A DNA stretch of 64,000 nucleotides from JBCCDY01 sp039030555. Its GTDB lineage: Bacteria > Bacteroidota > Bacteroidia > Cytophagales > Cyclobacteriaceae. Location of the stretch: positions 112,620-176,619 of the forward strand of contig JBCCDY010000010.1 in NCBI GenBank assembly GCA_039030555.1, given 5' to 3'. The notes beneath the pieces are model-generated. The model saw only the letters and a list, made by a program, of their open reading frames with translations, was not told the DNA's origin and ran no database searches. Positions 26,476 to 35,798 of this stretch are shown piece by piece (position 1 is the first letter of the stretch; the number at the start of each line of letters is the position of its first letter). The position numbers were made by a program, and so were the translations under genes.

Positions 26476-27381
26476 GGACTCTCTTCGCCTCATCTTTCCA
26501 GCAGGAATACCAAACATCATTTTAAACCTTCGGCAAAAATATGCTGTATCTTTATAGCCGACTTCACGGCCGATTTCTCGAATGCTGCTTTGAGATGTTC
26601 TTAGGAGATTTACAGCCAGCTCCATTCTTTGATACTCAATATAATCTTGCGGATTAATTCCTGTAAGCATTTTAAAGTATTGACCCACGTAGTCCTCAGA
26701 TACATTTGCCACACTTGCCAGTTTTTTATTGGTTAAATCACCATTTAGATTTTGTCTTATGTAAGCGAATATGCTGAGTAATCTTGGGTCTTTAAAGTAG
26801 GTGCTATTGGTTGCGAGTTGCTCTACAAACAAGTGATTATCCAGAATATATCTGATTACTTCAATCACTATTTGGTCAGTATAGTTCTTAATAACCCTGG
26901 CTCTTCCCGATAGTTGAGAATTTTGCTCGTCGGAAATCCTTCTGACTAAGTCAACGATGTCAGGCTTATTCCTAATGGCAAAAGGAGTGATATCCAATGA
27001 TGAGAAGAAGCTTACTGAGTCAAATACTTTTGCTTCGAAGGATACATAAGAGTAATTATCTATTTCAACGGTATCAAAAGGTTCTGAAAAAGGTTCAAAA
27101 TAGTTGGTTGATTTCATGGAACCATCTTCTTTCCCTAAATCTGTCCTCCCATCTTCGCTAAATATAAGATTAGTTAATTTTCCACCTGGAATAAATAAAA
27201 TATCTCCTGCACCAATAGATTCACCATCATCTCCAAACACTAATTTACCCCTATTTAAAATGATAATAGTATTCTCTATATCATAGAAGTCCTCCACCTT
27301 AACAGGTTTTAAGACTTTGATATTGCTAGTTTGAATAAAACGTATTCCTAAGGATTCAATTATTTTGTTATAGTCGTCCAT
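26461..27381 (-). CDS. AraC-family transcriptional regulator
   Basis: The 306-residue protein has a cupin-like N-terminal sensor region (about 1-120, with GESIGAGDILFIPGGKL) and a C-terminal pair of helix-turn-helix motifs (about 220-300: KKLASVANVSEDYVGQYF and SIREIGREVGYKDTAYFCRR). AraC regulators usually activate catabolic or stress genes when a small ligand binds the cupin. The ligand here is not evident. The gene lies downstream of the acyl-CoA dehydrogenase on the same strand but is separated from it by a terminator at 27456-27497, so it has its own promoter in 27382-27455. Confidence 0.85.
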   Translation of the reverse strand: MDDYNKIIESLGIRFIQTSNIKVLKPVKVEDFYDIENTIIILNRGKLVFGDDGESIGAGDILFIPGGKLTNLIFSEDGRTDLGKEDGSMKSTNYFEPFSEPFDTVEIDNYSYVSFEAKVFDSVSFFSSLDITPFAIRNKPDIVDLVRRISDEQNSQLSGRARVIKNYTDQIVIEVIRYILDNHLFVEQLATNSTYFKDPRLLSIFAYIRQNLNGDLTNKKLASVANVSEDYVGQYFKMLTGINPQDYIEYQRMELAVNLLRTSQSSIREIGREVGYKDTAYFCRRFKMMFGIPAGKMRRRESLMNV

Positions 27382-27455
27382 GAAAAAAATTGATAAAATA
27401 TAATTTTACCTGACTTGCTTTGTATGAATCTAATAGAAATTTATTAAAAACGAAA

Positions 27456-27497
27456 TAAAAAAAAGAGCATAACATCGAAATAATAACTTATGCTCTT
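27456..27497 (-). terminator. Rho-independent terminator of the acyl-CoA dehydrogenase gene
   Basis: Read on the minus strand, AAGAGCATAA pairs with TTATGCTCTT around a 15-base loop and is followed by nine T. It ends the acyl-CoA dehydrogenase transcript 29 bases after the stop. Confidence 0.9.
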
Positions 27498-27525
27498 CAA
27501 ATAGTGCAAATATGTGTTTCTTGGA

Positions 27526-28665
27526 CTATTTCAATAGTTCTCTTGATATAACGATTTTTTGAATTTCAGAAGTTCCTTCATAAATCTGAGTGATCTTAGC
27601 ATCTCTCATCAACCTTTCAACGTGATACTCCTTTACGTAACCGTACCCGCCATGAACTTGGATGGCTTCCACCGTCGTTTCCATTGCTACTCTTGATGCA
27701 TACAGTTTCGCCATTGCACTCGACTTTGCGAAATCTTTCTTTTGATCTTTCAATAAGGCAGCTTGAAGGCAAAGTAATCTTGCTGCTTCAATTTCAGTAG
27801 CCATATCGGCAAGTTTGAATTGGATTGCCTGATGGTTGGAGATTTCGGTGCCAAAAGCCTTTCGCTCCTTGGAATATTTTAAAGCTAGCTCATAAGCTCC
27901 GGAAGCTATACCAAGTGCTTGTGCTGCAATACCAATACGACCACCACCAAGTGTTTGCATCGCGAACTTAAAACCGAAGCCATCATCTCCAATTCTGTTT
28001 TCTTTAGGGACTTTAACATCCGTAAACATCAATGAGTGCGTATCTGAACCCCTAATTCCTAGTTTGTCTTCTTTTTTACCAACGACAAACCCATCCATAT
28101 CCTTCTCAACGATTAAGGCATTAATACCTCTATGCCCCTTATCAGCATCTGTTTGAGCAATAACTAAATATACAGAGGCTGAATTACCATTGGTGATCCA
28201 GTTTTTCGTACCATTAAGCAAGTAATGATCACCCTTATCGATAGCTGTTGTTTTTTGAGACGTGGCATCCGACCCGGCTTCAGGTTCTGAAAGACAAAAT
28301 GCACCGATAATTTCTCCAGTAGCTAATTTCTTGAGGTATTTTTCTTTTTGTTCCTCGCTACCGAATTTTTCTAACCCCCAACAAACTAAGGAGTTGTTAA
28401 CAGACATGCATACAGAAGCAGAGGCATCTATTTTGGAAATTTCTTCCATTGCCAGAACGTAGGAAACGGTATCCATACCTCCTCCATTATATTTCGGGTC
28501 GACCATCATACCCATAAATCCCAGCTCGCCCATTTTCTTTATTTGCTCTGCCGGAAATTTCTGTTGTTCATCGCGTTCGATAACTCCCGGTAACAACTCA
28601 TTCTGAGCAAAATCTCGAGCCGCATCTCTTACTGCTTTTTGCTCCTCTGTTAATTCGAAATTCAT
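27526..28665 (-). CDS. Acyl-CoA dehydrogenase (short/medium-chain type)
   Basis: The 379-residue protein is a full-length flavin acyl-CoA dehydrogenase. Seen: the N-terminal helical domain (MNFELTEEQKAVRDAARDFA), CLSEPEAGSDATSQKT, the FAD-binding region, and the C-terminal MRDAKITQIYEGTSEIQK that holds the catalytic Glu (EGTSE). The family oxidises acyl-CoA to trans-2-enoyl-CoA, passing electrons to ETF. The order of motifs resembles butyryl-CoA dehydrogenases (Bcd). No other beta-oxidation gene is adjacent. A terminator lies between this gene and the downstream AraC gene. Confidence 0.9.
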   Translation of the reverse strand: MNFELTEEQKAVRDAARDFAQNELLPGVIERDEQQKFPAEQIKKMGELGFMGMMVDPKYNGGGMDTVSYVLAMEEISKIDASASVCMSVNNSLVCWGLEKFGSEEQKEKYLKKLATGEIIGAFCLSEPEAGSDATSQKTTAIDKGDHYLLNGTKNWITNGNSASVYLVIAQTDADKGHRGINALIVEKDMDGFVVGKKEDKLGIRGSDTHSLMFTDVKVPKENRIGDDGFGFKFAMQTLGGGRIGIAAQALGIASGAYELALKYSKERKAFGTEISNHQAIQFKLADMATEIEAARLLCLQAALLKDQKKDFAKSSAMAKLYASRVAMETTVEAIQVHGGYGYVKEYHVERLMRDAKITQIYEGTSEIQKIVISRELLK

Positions 28666-28682
28666 TTATAATTTTTTTAAAT

Positions 28683-28708
28683 AAAAAAGGCCTACCTACA
28701 TAGACCTT
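28683..28708 (-). terminator. Rho-independent terminator after the zinc metallopeptidase gene
   Basis: On the minus strand AAGGTCTA pairs with TAGGCCTT (one G-T pair) around a 6-base loop, followed by six T. It would end the panC-to-peptidase transcript just before the acyl-CoA dehydrogenase gene. Confidence 0.75.
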
Positions 28709-28743
28709 AAAATTACAATTTATTCTAAATATTGTTTCAGGAG

Positions 28744-29436
28744 TTAGTCATCTCCTCCCATAAACATCATGATATAATAGAGCAGGAACGTTAGTGAACC
28801 CAAAGCAGCAACGACATAAGTCATAGCTGCCCATTTCAAAGCATCTTTAGCCATTCCATGCTCCTGATTGTTTACAATTCCTCTTTCGTTGACCCATGCC
28901 AGCGCTCTTCTACTGGCGTCGAATTCTACAGGTAAGGTTACAAAACTGAATAAAGTTATAACACCATAACATGCTATGATGACCACGAGAACAGACTGAA
29001 AAGGTAGTCCAAAAACAGCCAAACCTCCTAAAAGGCTAAGCCAGAAAATTATATTCAGAATTTTCGAGCTTATGTTTTGGACTGGAACCATTGCTGAACG
29101 GAATTCTAAGAAGCTATATGCCTGAGCATGCTGTAGGGCATGTCCACATTCGTGCGCAGCTATCGCAGCAGCAGCAGCAGAACGTCCGTGATATACATCG
29201 GGACTTAGGTTGACCGTTTTATTTGCAGGATTATAATGATCCGTCAGTTGCCCTTCTACTGAAATAACTTCCACGTCGTAGATATTATTATCTCGAAGCA
29301 TCAATTGAGCTATTTCCCTACCCGATAAGCCTGAATTTAGGCCGATCTGCGAGTATTTCCTGAACTTGCTTTTAAGCCTATTGCTTACAATAAAGCTAAC
29401 TATTGTAAAGCCGATAAAAATAATTATTAGACCCAT
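28744..29436 (-). CDS. Membrane zinc metallopeptidase (YugP / Zn_peptidase_2 family)
   Basis: The 230-residue protein has an N-terminal membrane helix, a zinc-binding HECGH motif (about residue 90, in AIAAHECGHALQHA) and several further membrane helices. It carries EFDASRRAL near residue 180, typical of the family. The related YugP of Bacillus has an unknown substrate; the type is a membrane-embedded peptidase probably working on membrane proteins. It ends the minus-strand operon that starts with panC, two bases after the flippase-like gene. Confidence 0.8.
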   Translation of the reverse strand: MGLIIIFIGFTIVSFIVSNRLKSKFRKYSQIGLNSGLSGREIAQLMLRDNNIYDVEVISVEGQLTDHYNPANKTVNLSPDVYHGRSAAAAAIAAHECGHALQHAQAYSFLEFRSAMVPVQNISSKILNIIFWLSLLGGLAVFGLPFQSVLVVIIACYGVITLFSFVTLPVEFDASRRALAWVNERGIVNNQEHGMAKDALKWAAMTYVVAALGSLTFLLYYIMMFMGGDD

Positions 29437-29438
29437 TT

Positions 29439-30428
29439 CTAAGTTGTTTTATTGAATTTGAATATCATTAAGTAAATAATACAAATGGAACCCGCTATAA
29501 GTAAACTTAAGAACTGGGCTCCATGAAGAATTGTAGCAAAAAATAATCCACTTTCTTTTGATAGTCCGTAAAGTGCTAAACCCTGACTTACCAGTATATG
29601 AAAAGCTCCTATTCCTCCCTGAACTGGAGTCGCCATTGCTGCGCCACCAAGAACGAGTAACATAAAACCGACTTCAAAAGACAAATTGGCAGTTTCACTT
29701 ATGGAGAAAATGACGATGTATGACATAAAGAAGTAGGCGACCCAAATTAGAATGGTAGCCACCCAGAAAAGAAGCTTATTTTTCACCATTCTATAACTGG
29801 TGAGTCCCTTCAAAATTTCTAAAACAAAAGTTTTGACTTTTATGAAAATCACAGATTCCTTAATTCTACTTGCGAAAACCAAATAGATAATCAACAGTGC
29901 AGTAATAAGTACTCCTCCTGCTATTAGCAAATAGTAAATACTTTTAGAATTGACCTTATCACTAAATACTTGAGTATACAGAAAATTAAATTTGTCTAGC
30001 TCAACGAAAACCATAATAAGCAGGAAGGCCAGTAATAGTATCATATCGAAAAATCGCTCAGCGACTACAGTACCAAATGAGGTTGAAACCGGTATGTTAT
30101 CGGTTTTCTTAAGCGCCCCACATCTGAATACTTCTCCTCCACGGGGAATGATAAGATTCACAAAATACATGGACATAACAACAGGAAATGTGGTATCAAT
30201 CTTAGGCGGCTTTACTATAGGTTCTAATAATAGATTCCATCTGACTGCTCTCAAATAGTGACTAAAAAGTCCTATCAAAACACTTGCAATAATCCAATAA
30301 TAATTGACCTCTCCGAGCCTGCTTAGAATACTATTTAGGTCTACGCCTTTGAATACCCAATAAACGAGCGCCAGACCTATTAGAAATGAAATGGTGTACC
30401 TTAGTACATTCTTTAGTCGTGGTGACAA
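29439..30428 (-). CDS. Lysylphosphatidylglycerol synthase-type membrane domain (UPF0104/YbhN-like)
   Basis: The 329-residue protein has about eight membrane helices and the family motifs LRAVRWNLLL (about residue 61), PRGGEVFRCGALKK and GGIGAFH near residue 270. The UPF0104 family is the flippase-like membrane half of MprF without the lysyl-transferase domain. It probably moves a lipid across the inner membrane; the substrate is unknown. It follows panD by 10 bases and precedes the zinc peptidase by two. The order panC-panD-flippase-peptidase is recurrent in Cytophagales as I recall it. Confidence 0.75.
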   Translation of the reverse strand: MSPRLKNVLRYTISFLIGLALVYWVFKGVDLNSILSRLGEVNYYWIIASVLIGLFSHYLRAVRWNLLLEPIVKPPKIDTTFPVVMSMYFVNLIIPRGGEVFRCGALKKTDNIPVSTSFGTVVAERFFDMILLLAFLLIMVFVELDKFNFLYTQVFSDKVNSKSIYYLLIAGGVLITALLIIYLVFASRIKESVIFIKVKTFVLEILKGLTSYRMVKNKLLFWVATILIWVAYFFMSYIVIFSISETANLSFEVGFMLLVLGGAAMATPVQGGIGAFHILVSQGLALYGLSKESGLFFATILHGAQFLSLLIAGSICIIYLMIFKFNKTT

Positions 30429-30438
30429 GGAGATTTAA

Positions 30439-30786
30439 TTAATTGAGTCGATTACTCTGGTTGGGGAAAATAACTTTTGGCTCATATTTTTTGGCTTCTT
30501 CCACTTCCATAGAAGCATAGGAAATAATGATAATAATATCTCCGACTTGTGCTTTTCTGGCAGCGGGGCCATTTAAACAAATCTTTCCGGACCCCCTTTC
30601 CCCTTTGATTACGTAGGTTTCAAGCCTTTCTCCATTATTTATATTAACAATTTGAACCTTCTCATTTGCTATAATACTAGCTTCGTCCATCAGATCCTCA
30701 TCTATGGTGATGCTTCCGACATAATGTAATTCGGCTTCCGTTATTTTAACCCTATGAATTTTTGATTTTAAAACTTCAATAAACAT
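30439..30786 (-). CDS. panD: Aspartate 1-decarboxylase (precursor)
   Basis: The 115-residue protein is a pyruvoyl enzyme that makes beta-alanine from L-aspartate for pantothenate. The self-cleavage site is Gly24-Ser25 in HYVGSITIDEDLM, and the later GERGSGKICLNGPAAR and GDIIIIISYA are standard. Self-processing makes the small beta and larger alpha chains. It lies 17 bases after panC in the same operon, so both branches of pantothenate synthesis meet here. Confidence 0.93.
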   Translation of the reverse strand: MFIEVLKSKIHRVKITEAELHYVGSITIDEDLMDEASIIANEKVQIVNINNGERLETYVIKGERGSGKICLNGPAARKAQVGDIIIIISYASMEVEEAKKYEPKVIFPNQSNRLN

Positions 30787-30803
30787 CCCTGCTTTTCTAT
30801 TCT

Positions 30804-31658
30804 TCAGTTTAATTCTAGTAGTACGTTATCAATTAGTCTAACCTCATCGGCGTATACGGCAATTGCTAACACTATTGTTTCAACTTCTCTTGGATCCTCG
30901 AACCTATCTAAGTTATACGCTTCGATAACTTCAAAGTATTCTAATGATAATTGGTTTTCGTCTGCAAAGATCGTTTCAATAAACTCTTTAACCAATTTCA
31001 CATCATTACTTTCTCTTAAAAGTTTTTTGGCCTTTTTAAGAGAGTCATAGATAACAGCACTTTTTTCTTTAAGATCAGATGTAAGCCTTTGGTTTCTCGA
31101 AGACATAGCTAATCCGTTAGTTTCCCGTACCGTAGGAACGAATTTGATTTTCGAATTGAAATTAAGATCTTCAGACAGCCTCTTAATGATGATGTATTGT
31201 TGCCAGTCTTTTTGTCCGAAATAAGCTATATCAGGCTGTACAATGTTTAAAAGCTTAGATACAACAAGTGCCACACCATTAAAATGACCTTCCCTGTACT
31301 TCCCTTCCATTTCTTTTTCTAGCTTCCCAAAAGAGATTTGAGTCTCAGGTTTATTCGGGTAGATTTCTTCAGGAGAAGGATTAAACAGAATATGACAACC
31401 CGATTCCTTTAGAAGTATTTTATCTTTTAAAATATCCCTGGGATAATTTTTTAGATCATTTGAATCATTGAATTGAGTGGGATTTACAAAGATAGATACT
31501 ATTGTTATATCCGTCTCATTCACGGATTCTTCAACTAATTTCAAGTGACCTTTGTGCAGCGCTCCCATAGTTGGAACAAAGCCAATTTTCAAATTTTTCC
31601 GGTGATAGGAAATCACCTCTCTTCGTATGGATTTTATACTATTTAATACTTTCAACAT
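30804..31658 (-). CDS. panC: Pantothenate synthetase
   Basis: I choose the ATG at 31658, giving 284 residues. The longer frame up to 31760 adds 34 residues that do not resemble the family and would overlap the upstream promoter region. The protein shows the HIGH-like FVPTMGALHKGHLKLV, FVNPTQF, FGQKDWQQ and LAMSSRNQRL motifs. It condenses pantoate with beta-alanine using ATP. The operon continues to panD, which supplies beta-alanine. A TACTTTTG -7-like box (on the minus strand at 31693-31686) lies 28 bases upstream. Confidence 0.92.
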   Translation of the reverse strand: MLKVLNSIKSIRREVISYHRKNLKIGFVPTMGALHKGHLKLVEESVNETDITIVSIFVNPTQFNDSNDLKNYPRDILKDKILLKESGCHILFNPSPEEIYPNKPETQISFGKLEKEMEGKYREGHFNGVALVVSKLLNIVQPDIAYFGQKDWQQYIIIKRLSEDLNFNSKIKFVPTVRETNGLAMSSRNQRLTSDLKEKSAVIYDSLKKAKKLLRESNDVKLVKEFIETIFADENQLSLEYFEVIEAYNLDRFEDPREVETIVLAIAVYADEVRLIDNVLLELN

Positions 31659-31685
31659 GCATAAATTGCCGCATAACTGACTCAG

Positions 31686-31693
31686 CAAAAGTA
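31686..31693 (-). promoter_or_regulatory. Predicted -7 box of the panC operon
   Basis: TACTTTTG on the minus strand matches TAnnTTTG. No TTG at the right -33 spacing is seen, so only the -7 element is proposed. It supports the shorter panC start at 31658. Confidence 0.4.
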
Positions 31694-31734
31694 CGTTATT
31701 TGATTTCATAAATGGAAAACTCAAAGGTTTTTCG

Positions 31735-31742
31735 TACATTTG
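31735..31742 (+). promoter_or_regulatory. Predicted -7 box of the GT5-DUF4270-glmS operon
   Basis: TACATTTG matches TAnnTTTG and lies 35 bases before the ATG at 31777, divergent from the panC box. The -33 element is not clear. Confidence 0.45.
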
Positions 31743-31776
31743 TGATCCCATTTTTGTCAAACAAATCCGTAAATAT

Positions 31777-32589
31777 ATGTCGAAGTTGAGAATCTTATAT
31801 GTTGCAAGTGAGATTAATCCTTTCTTGCAAACGAGTGAAGTTGCTGATTTTGTTAGAAAACTACCTCAAGCTATGCAGGAAAGAGGTATGGAAATCAGAA
31901 TTCTTGTTCCAAGATTTGGAATAATTAATGAAAGAAAAAATAGATTACATGAGGTTGTAAGACTTTCAGGAATAAATATTCCTGTTGGGGAAGAGGAGAA
32001 ACCCTTAATAATTAAAGTGGCTTCAATCCCTAATGCTAAGTTGCAGGTATATTTTATTGATAACGAAGACTATTTTCATAGAAAGTCCGTTTTTCATGAT
32101 AAGGAGAATAAATTCTATGAAGATAATGACGAGCGTGCAATTTTCTTCTGCAAAGGCGTGTTGGAAACAGTTAAAAAATTAGGCTGGGCTCCGGATATCG
32201 TGCATTGTAACGATTGGATCACGAGTCTTATACCTATGTACTTGAAATCGACCTATAAAAACGATCCTATTTTCAAAAATTCTAAGTCAGTATATACTGT
32301 TTATGATAATTCATTTTCATACAAATTTGGCAATGACCTTATTGATAAGGTTAAAATGATCGATATCGATGATCAAATGCTTTCAAGTTTGAAAACGGCT
32401 GACTTTGAGGGTTTTGTTAAAATTGGTGTAGAGTATGCCGATTCTGTTATCAAAGCTGAAGAAAAGTTTACGAACGGTCTTAACGAATTGTTTAGCCAGT
32501 ATTCTGATGATAAGAAAATAGATACTATTGAAAAAGGAGATGATTTTTTAGACTCTTACTACAATCTCTATAATGAACTTGTGGGATAG
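31777..32589 (+). CDS. Glycogen-synthase-type N-terminal (GT5) domain protein, no C-terminal half
   Basis: The 270-residue protein matches only the N-terminal Rossmann half of glycogen/starch synthase: LRILYVASEINPFL at the start, RILVPRFG, VYFIDNEDYFHR and APDIVHCNDWITSLIP. A complete enzyme has about 480 residues and a second Rossmann domain, which is absent here. The ADP-glucose-binding K-x-GG-L of true synthases is replaced by QTSEV in LQTSEVADFVRKLP. Catalysis therefore seems unlikely, and a binding or regulatory role is possible. It overlaps the DUF4270 gene by 17 bases and leads the operon that includes glmS. Confidence 0.7.
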   Translation: MSKLRILYVASEINPFLQTSEVADFVRKLPQAMQERGMEIRILVPRFGIINERKNRLHEVVRLSGINIPVGEEEKPLIIKVASIPNAKLQVYFIDNEDYFHRKSVFHDKENKFYEDNDERAIFFCKGVLETVKKLGWAPDIVHCNDWITSLIPMYLKSTYKNDPIFKNSKSVYTVYDNSFSYKFGNDLIDKVKMIDIDDQMLSSLKTADFEGFVKIGVEYADSVIKAEEKFTNGLNELFSQYSDDKKIDTIEKGDDFLDSYYNLYNELVG

Positions 32590-33946
32590 ATTTTTAGCGC
32601 TATTGGGTTATTCTTTTATCCCGATAGCGCTATTTTTATGCGCTTGCGAAGCTGAAAGTGATCTAGGATCGGAGATTTTAGATATAAACAGCGATAGCAT
32701 AGAAACATTTGCTGTTAGCATCCCATTAGATGTAACTATGCAGCGTGTGGATACGATTTTTACTAATAACAACCCTAATATAAACAGTTTCTACCTAGTC
32801 GGTAAGGCTCAAGATCCGGAATTGGGGGAAATAACAGCTACTACTTTTGCACAATTATCATCTTTTCAAGATGATTTTTTGAGCCTTTCTGATTCGGATG
32901 TTTTTACATCTGCCCAGTTAGTGCTTATTCAAAATGGACTCGTCTTTGGGCCTGGTGAAAACCAGGAAATAATCGTTAGAGAGATTTTAGAGCCAATTAC
33001 TTCTTTTGATGAGAACATCGAGACTCAATTTGATAGAAGGGAAGAATTCCTTACTTCAACCGATCCAATAGGACAAACTTTTGTTAGTCTGGATAACGAT
33101 ACTTTGAGTATTCCTATCAATGTACCCTATGGCAGTAATTTATTTAACATAGTTCAGAATAGCAGAGACTCTATATTTGCTAATCAGGGCAACTTTAATC
33201 AGTTAGTCAATGGTATTTCAATAGAGGGTGGCGAAAGTAATAATTCCATATTTGAAATAAACTCAGGGAGAACAACTTCTTTTTTAGAGCTTTCTTATGT
33301 TCGAGCGAGTGATACAACTGATACGAGTATTAGGATATTTTTAGAGTCATTGGGCGATACTTTAAATAATGCATCACTTGGCTTTTCTCAGGTTTTGTTT
33401 GATTCTAGTAATCCTTTAGTAACTAATATTTTAGTTCAACCGGAAAGGCAAGATTTTCTACCGATTGATAATAAAATTGTTTTTAACTCACTTTTAGGTG
33501 TATTTCCAAAGATTAGTTTCGGTAACTTTTGTGAATGGTTAGAAACTCAGGAAAGTATAATTATAAATAATATTTCTATACGGATAGGAATAGATGGCCG
33601 TGATATTGAAACTTTTCCAATCCCAAATATACAGCTAGCGGTGTCAGATAGTTCTGGTATGATTACAGATCTATTTTCTTCAATTGACGATGGATTTATA
33701 AGCTCTGATGGAAACAATTTTAATTTGGGATTTGATGCAAATGAGAGTGAGTATGTGCACTCTTCAACTTTATATTTTGAGTTCAACATTAATTGTGATT
33801 CGTTAGAGTCCAACTTCAATAAAGCTTTTGTAGTATCATCTTTTGCAATTGGTAATGAAAGATTTTTTAATTTAAATCTGACTGGTTTCATAGCCGAGCA
33901 AGAAAATATCTTTCTGGAAGTCATTTATACCGATTTAGGTAATTAA
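32573..33946 (+). CDS. DUF4270 family lipoprotein
   Basis: The 457-residue protein has a signal sequence with a lipobox (LFLCAC, Cys25) and a long beta-rich exported part. DUF4270 proteins are nearly limited to Bacteroidota and are placed in the outer membrane; their function is unknown. Visible markers are DLGSEIL after the lipobox, the central SSFQDDFLSL region and a C-terminal NLNLTGFIAEQENIFLEVIY. Its start lies inside the GT5-domain gene and it ends 12 bases before glmS, so the three form an operon at the link of amino-sugar supply and envelope building. Confidence 0.8.
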   Translation: MNLWDRFLALLGYSFIPIALFLCACEAESDLGSEILDINSDSIETFAVSIPLDVTMQRVDTIFTNNNPNINSFYLVGKAQDPELGEITATTFAQLSSFQDDFLSLSDSDVFTSAQLVLIQNGLVFGPGENQEIIVREILEPITSFDENIETQFDRREEFLTSTDPIGQTFVSLDNDTLSIPINVPYGSNLFNIVQNSRDSIFANQGNFNQLVNGISIEGGESNNSIFEINSGRTTSFLELSYVRASDTTDTSIRIFLESLGDTLNNASLGFSQVLFDSSNPLVTNILVQPERQDFLPIDNKIVFNSLLGVFPKISFGNFCEWLETQESIIINNISIRIGIDGRDIETFPIPNIQLAVSDSSGMITDLFSSIDDGFISSDGNNFNLGFDANESEYVHSSTLYFEFNINCDSLESNFNKAFVVSSFAIGNERFFNLNLTGFIAEQENIFLEVIYTDLGN

Positions 33947-33958
33947 TTATTTAAAATT

Positions 33959-35794
33959 ATGTGTGGTATTGTCGCATATAAAGGGAAAAAAGAAGCTCTT
34001 CCCGTAATCATAAAGGGCTTAAAAAGACTTGAATACCGAGGTTACGACAGTGCTGGTGTCGCATTATTAAATGGAGATTTAAACATCTTTAAAAAGCGGG
34101 GCAAAGTAATTGATCTTGAAGCTCATATCAATGGCTCTGATATTAGTGGTACTGTTGGAATGGGTCATACGCGATGGGCGACGCACGGGGAGCCAAATGA
34201 TGAAAATGCTCATCCTCATTTTTCCTCTTCAAAGAATTTAGCAATAATCCACAATGGAATAATTGAAAACTATAGTTCCCTAAAAAAGGAGCTAGAGAAT
34301 AAAGGGCATATTTTCGAAAGTGATACTGACACAGAGGTTTTCATTCACTTTATAGAAGATATTCAAAAAAATAATAACTGTAGCTTACCAGAGGCAGTTC
34401 GACTTGCTCTAAATAAAGTTATTGGCGCTTATGCGATAGTGATCTTATCAAAAAACGACCCTGACTTAATGATAGCGGCGAGGAAAGGTAGCCCTTTAGT
34501 CATAGGCCTCGGTAAAGATGAGTTTTATTTAGCCTCAGATGCTACTCCAATAATTGAGTACACCAAAGATGTTGTTTACTTAAATGATCATGAGATAGCC
34601 GTTATAGAAGGGAACTCCTTCAAAATAACAAATACTCAAGACGTTGAGATGACTCCATATGTTCAAAAACTTGAAATGGAGTTGGAAACCATTGAAAAGA
34701 GCGGCTATGAGCATTTTATGCTGAAAGAGATTTTCGAGCAGCCTAGATCCATAGAGGATTGCATGAGAGGAAGGTTAAGTGCGAAAGAGTCTTATTTAGT
34801 TCTTGGAGGTATAAGAGAATATTCCGATTGTTTGGAAAAAGCTGAACGTATCATTATTGTAGCCTGTGGTACTTCCTGGCATGCAGGCTTAGTAGCAGAA
34901 TATATTTTTGAGGAATTCTGTCGGATTCCAGTAGAAGTAGAGTATGCTTCTGAATTCAGATATAGACACCCTATTATCAAAAAAGGGGATTGCGTTATAG
35001 CTATCTCCCAATCAGGAGAAACTGCTGATACAATCGCTGCTATCGAACTTGCTAAGTCGAAAGGAGCTATCATTTTCGGAGTATGTAATGTAGTTGGTTC
35101 TACAATTTCAAGAGTATCTCATGAAGGTTCTTATACTCATGCAGGCCCTGAGATAGGTGTTGCCAGTACAAAAGCTTTTACTGCTCAATTGACCGTACTG
35201 ACGATGATTGCTTTGAGAATAGCACGGAAACGCGAGTCAATGTCAGAAGGGCGATTCTTAGAGTTATTGGCAGAGATGGAAAGTATTCCTGCGAAAGTGG
35301 AGAAAGCACTTGAACTCAATGAGTCGATTCTAAAAATTGCTGAAATATTCAAAGACGCGAAAAACTTTCTTTACCTCGGAAGAGGTTATAACTTCCCTGT
35401 AGCCCTAGAAGGAGCCTTAAAGCTTAAAGAAATATCTTATATACATGCAGAAGGTTATCCAGCTGCTGAAATGAAACATGGCCCTATAGCTTTAATTGAT
35501 GAGGAAATGCCCGTTGTATTTATAGCAACAAGGGATAGTTCGTACGATAAGGTTGTCTCTAATATTCAGGAAGTGAAAGCCAGAAAAGGAAGAGTTATTG
35601 CAGTGGTAACGGAAGGGGATGCCTTAATACCAAAAATGGCAGAATTCGTTATTGAAGTGCCGAGAACGCACGAAGCATTAATGCCGATGGTATCCGTAAT
35701 ACCATTACAGTTGTTATCTTATCACATTGCTGTAATGAGGGGATGTAATGTAGATCAACCTAGAAATCTGGCTAAGTCAGTAACTGTAGAATAG
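33959..35794 (+). CDS. glmS: Glutamine-fructose-6-phosphate aminotransferase (isomerizing)
   Basis: The 611-residue enzyme makes glucosamine-6-phosphate from fructose-6-phosphate and glutamine, the entry to peptidoglycan and lipid A sugars. The Cys2 nucleophile follows the start Met (MCGIVAYKGKK). The glutaminase domain shows RLEYRGYDSAGVA, GHTRWATHG and IHNGIIENY. Two SIS domains follow (VACGTSWHAG, SQSGETADT and GRGYNFPVALEGALKLKE), and the C terminus ends NLAKSVTVE. No glmS ribozyme is evident in the 12-base gap upstream. Confidence 0.96.
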   Translation: MCGIVAYKGKKEALPVIIKGLKRLEYRGYDSAGVALLNGDLNIFKKRGKVIDLEAHINGSDISGTVGMGHTRWATHGEPNDENAHPHFSSSKNLAIIHNGIIENYSSLKKELENKGHIFESDTDTEVFIHFIEDIQKNNNCSLPEAVRLALNKVIGAYAIVILSKNDPDLMIAARKGSPLVIGLGKDEFYLASDATPIIEYTKDVVYLNDHEIAVIEGNSFKITNTQDVEMTPYVQKLEMELETIEKSGYEHFMLKEIFEQPRSIEDCMRGRLSAKESYLVLGGIREYSDCLEKAERIIIVACGTSWHAGLVAEYIFEEFCRIPVEVEYASEFRYRHPIIKKGDCVIAISQSGETADTIAAIELAKSKGAIIFGVCNVVGSTISRVSHEGSYTHAGPEIGVASTKAFTAQLTVLTMIALRIARKRESMSEGRFLELLAEMESIPAKVEKALELNESILKIAEIFKDAKNFLYLGRGYNFPVALEGALKLKEISYIHAEGYPAAEMKHGPIALIDEEMPVVFIATRDSSYDKVVSNIQEVKARKGRVIAVVTEGDALIPKMAEFVIEVPRTHEALMPMVSVIPLQLLSYHIAVMRGCNVDQPRNLAKSVTVE

Positions 35795-35798
35795 AGCA

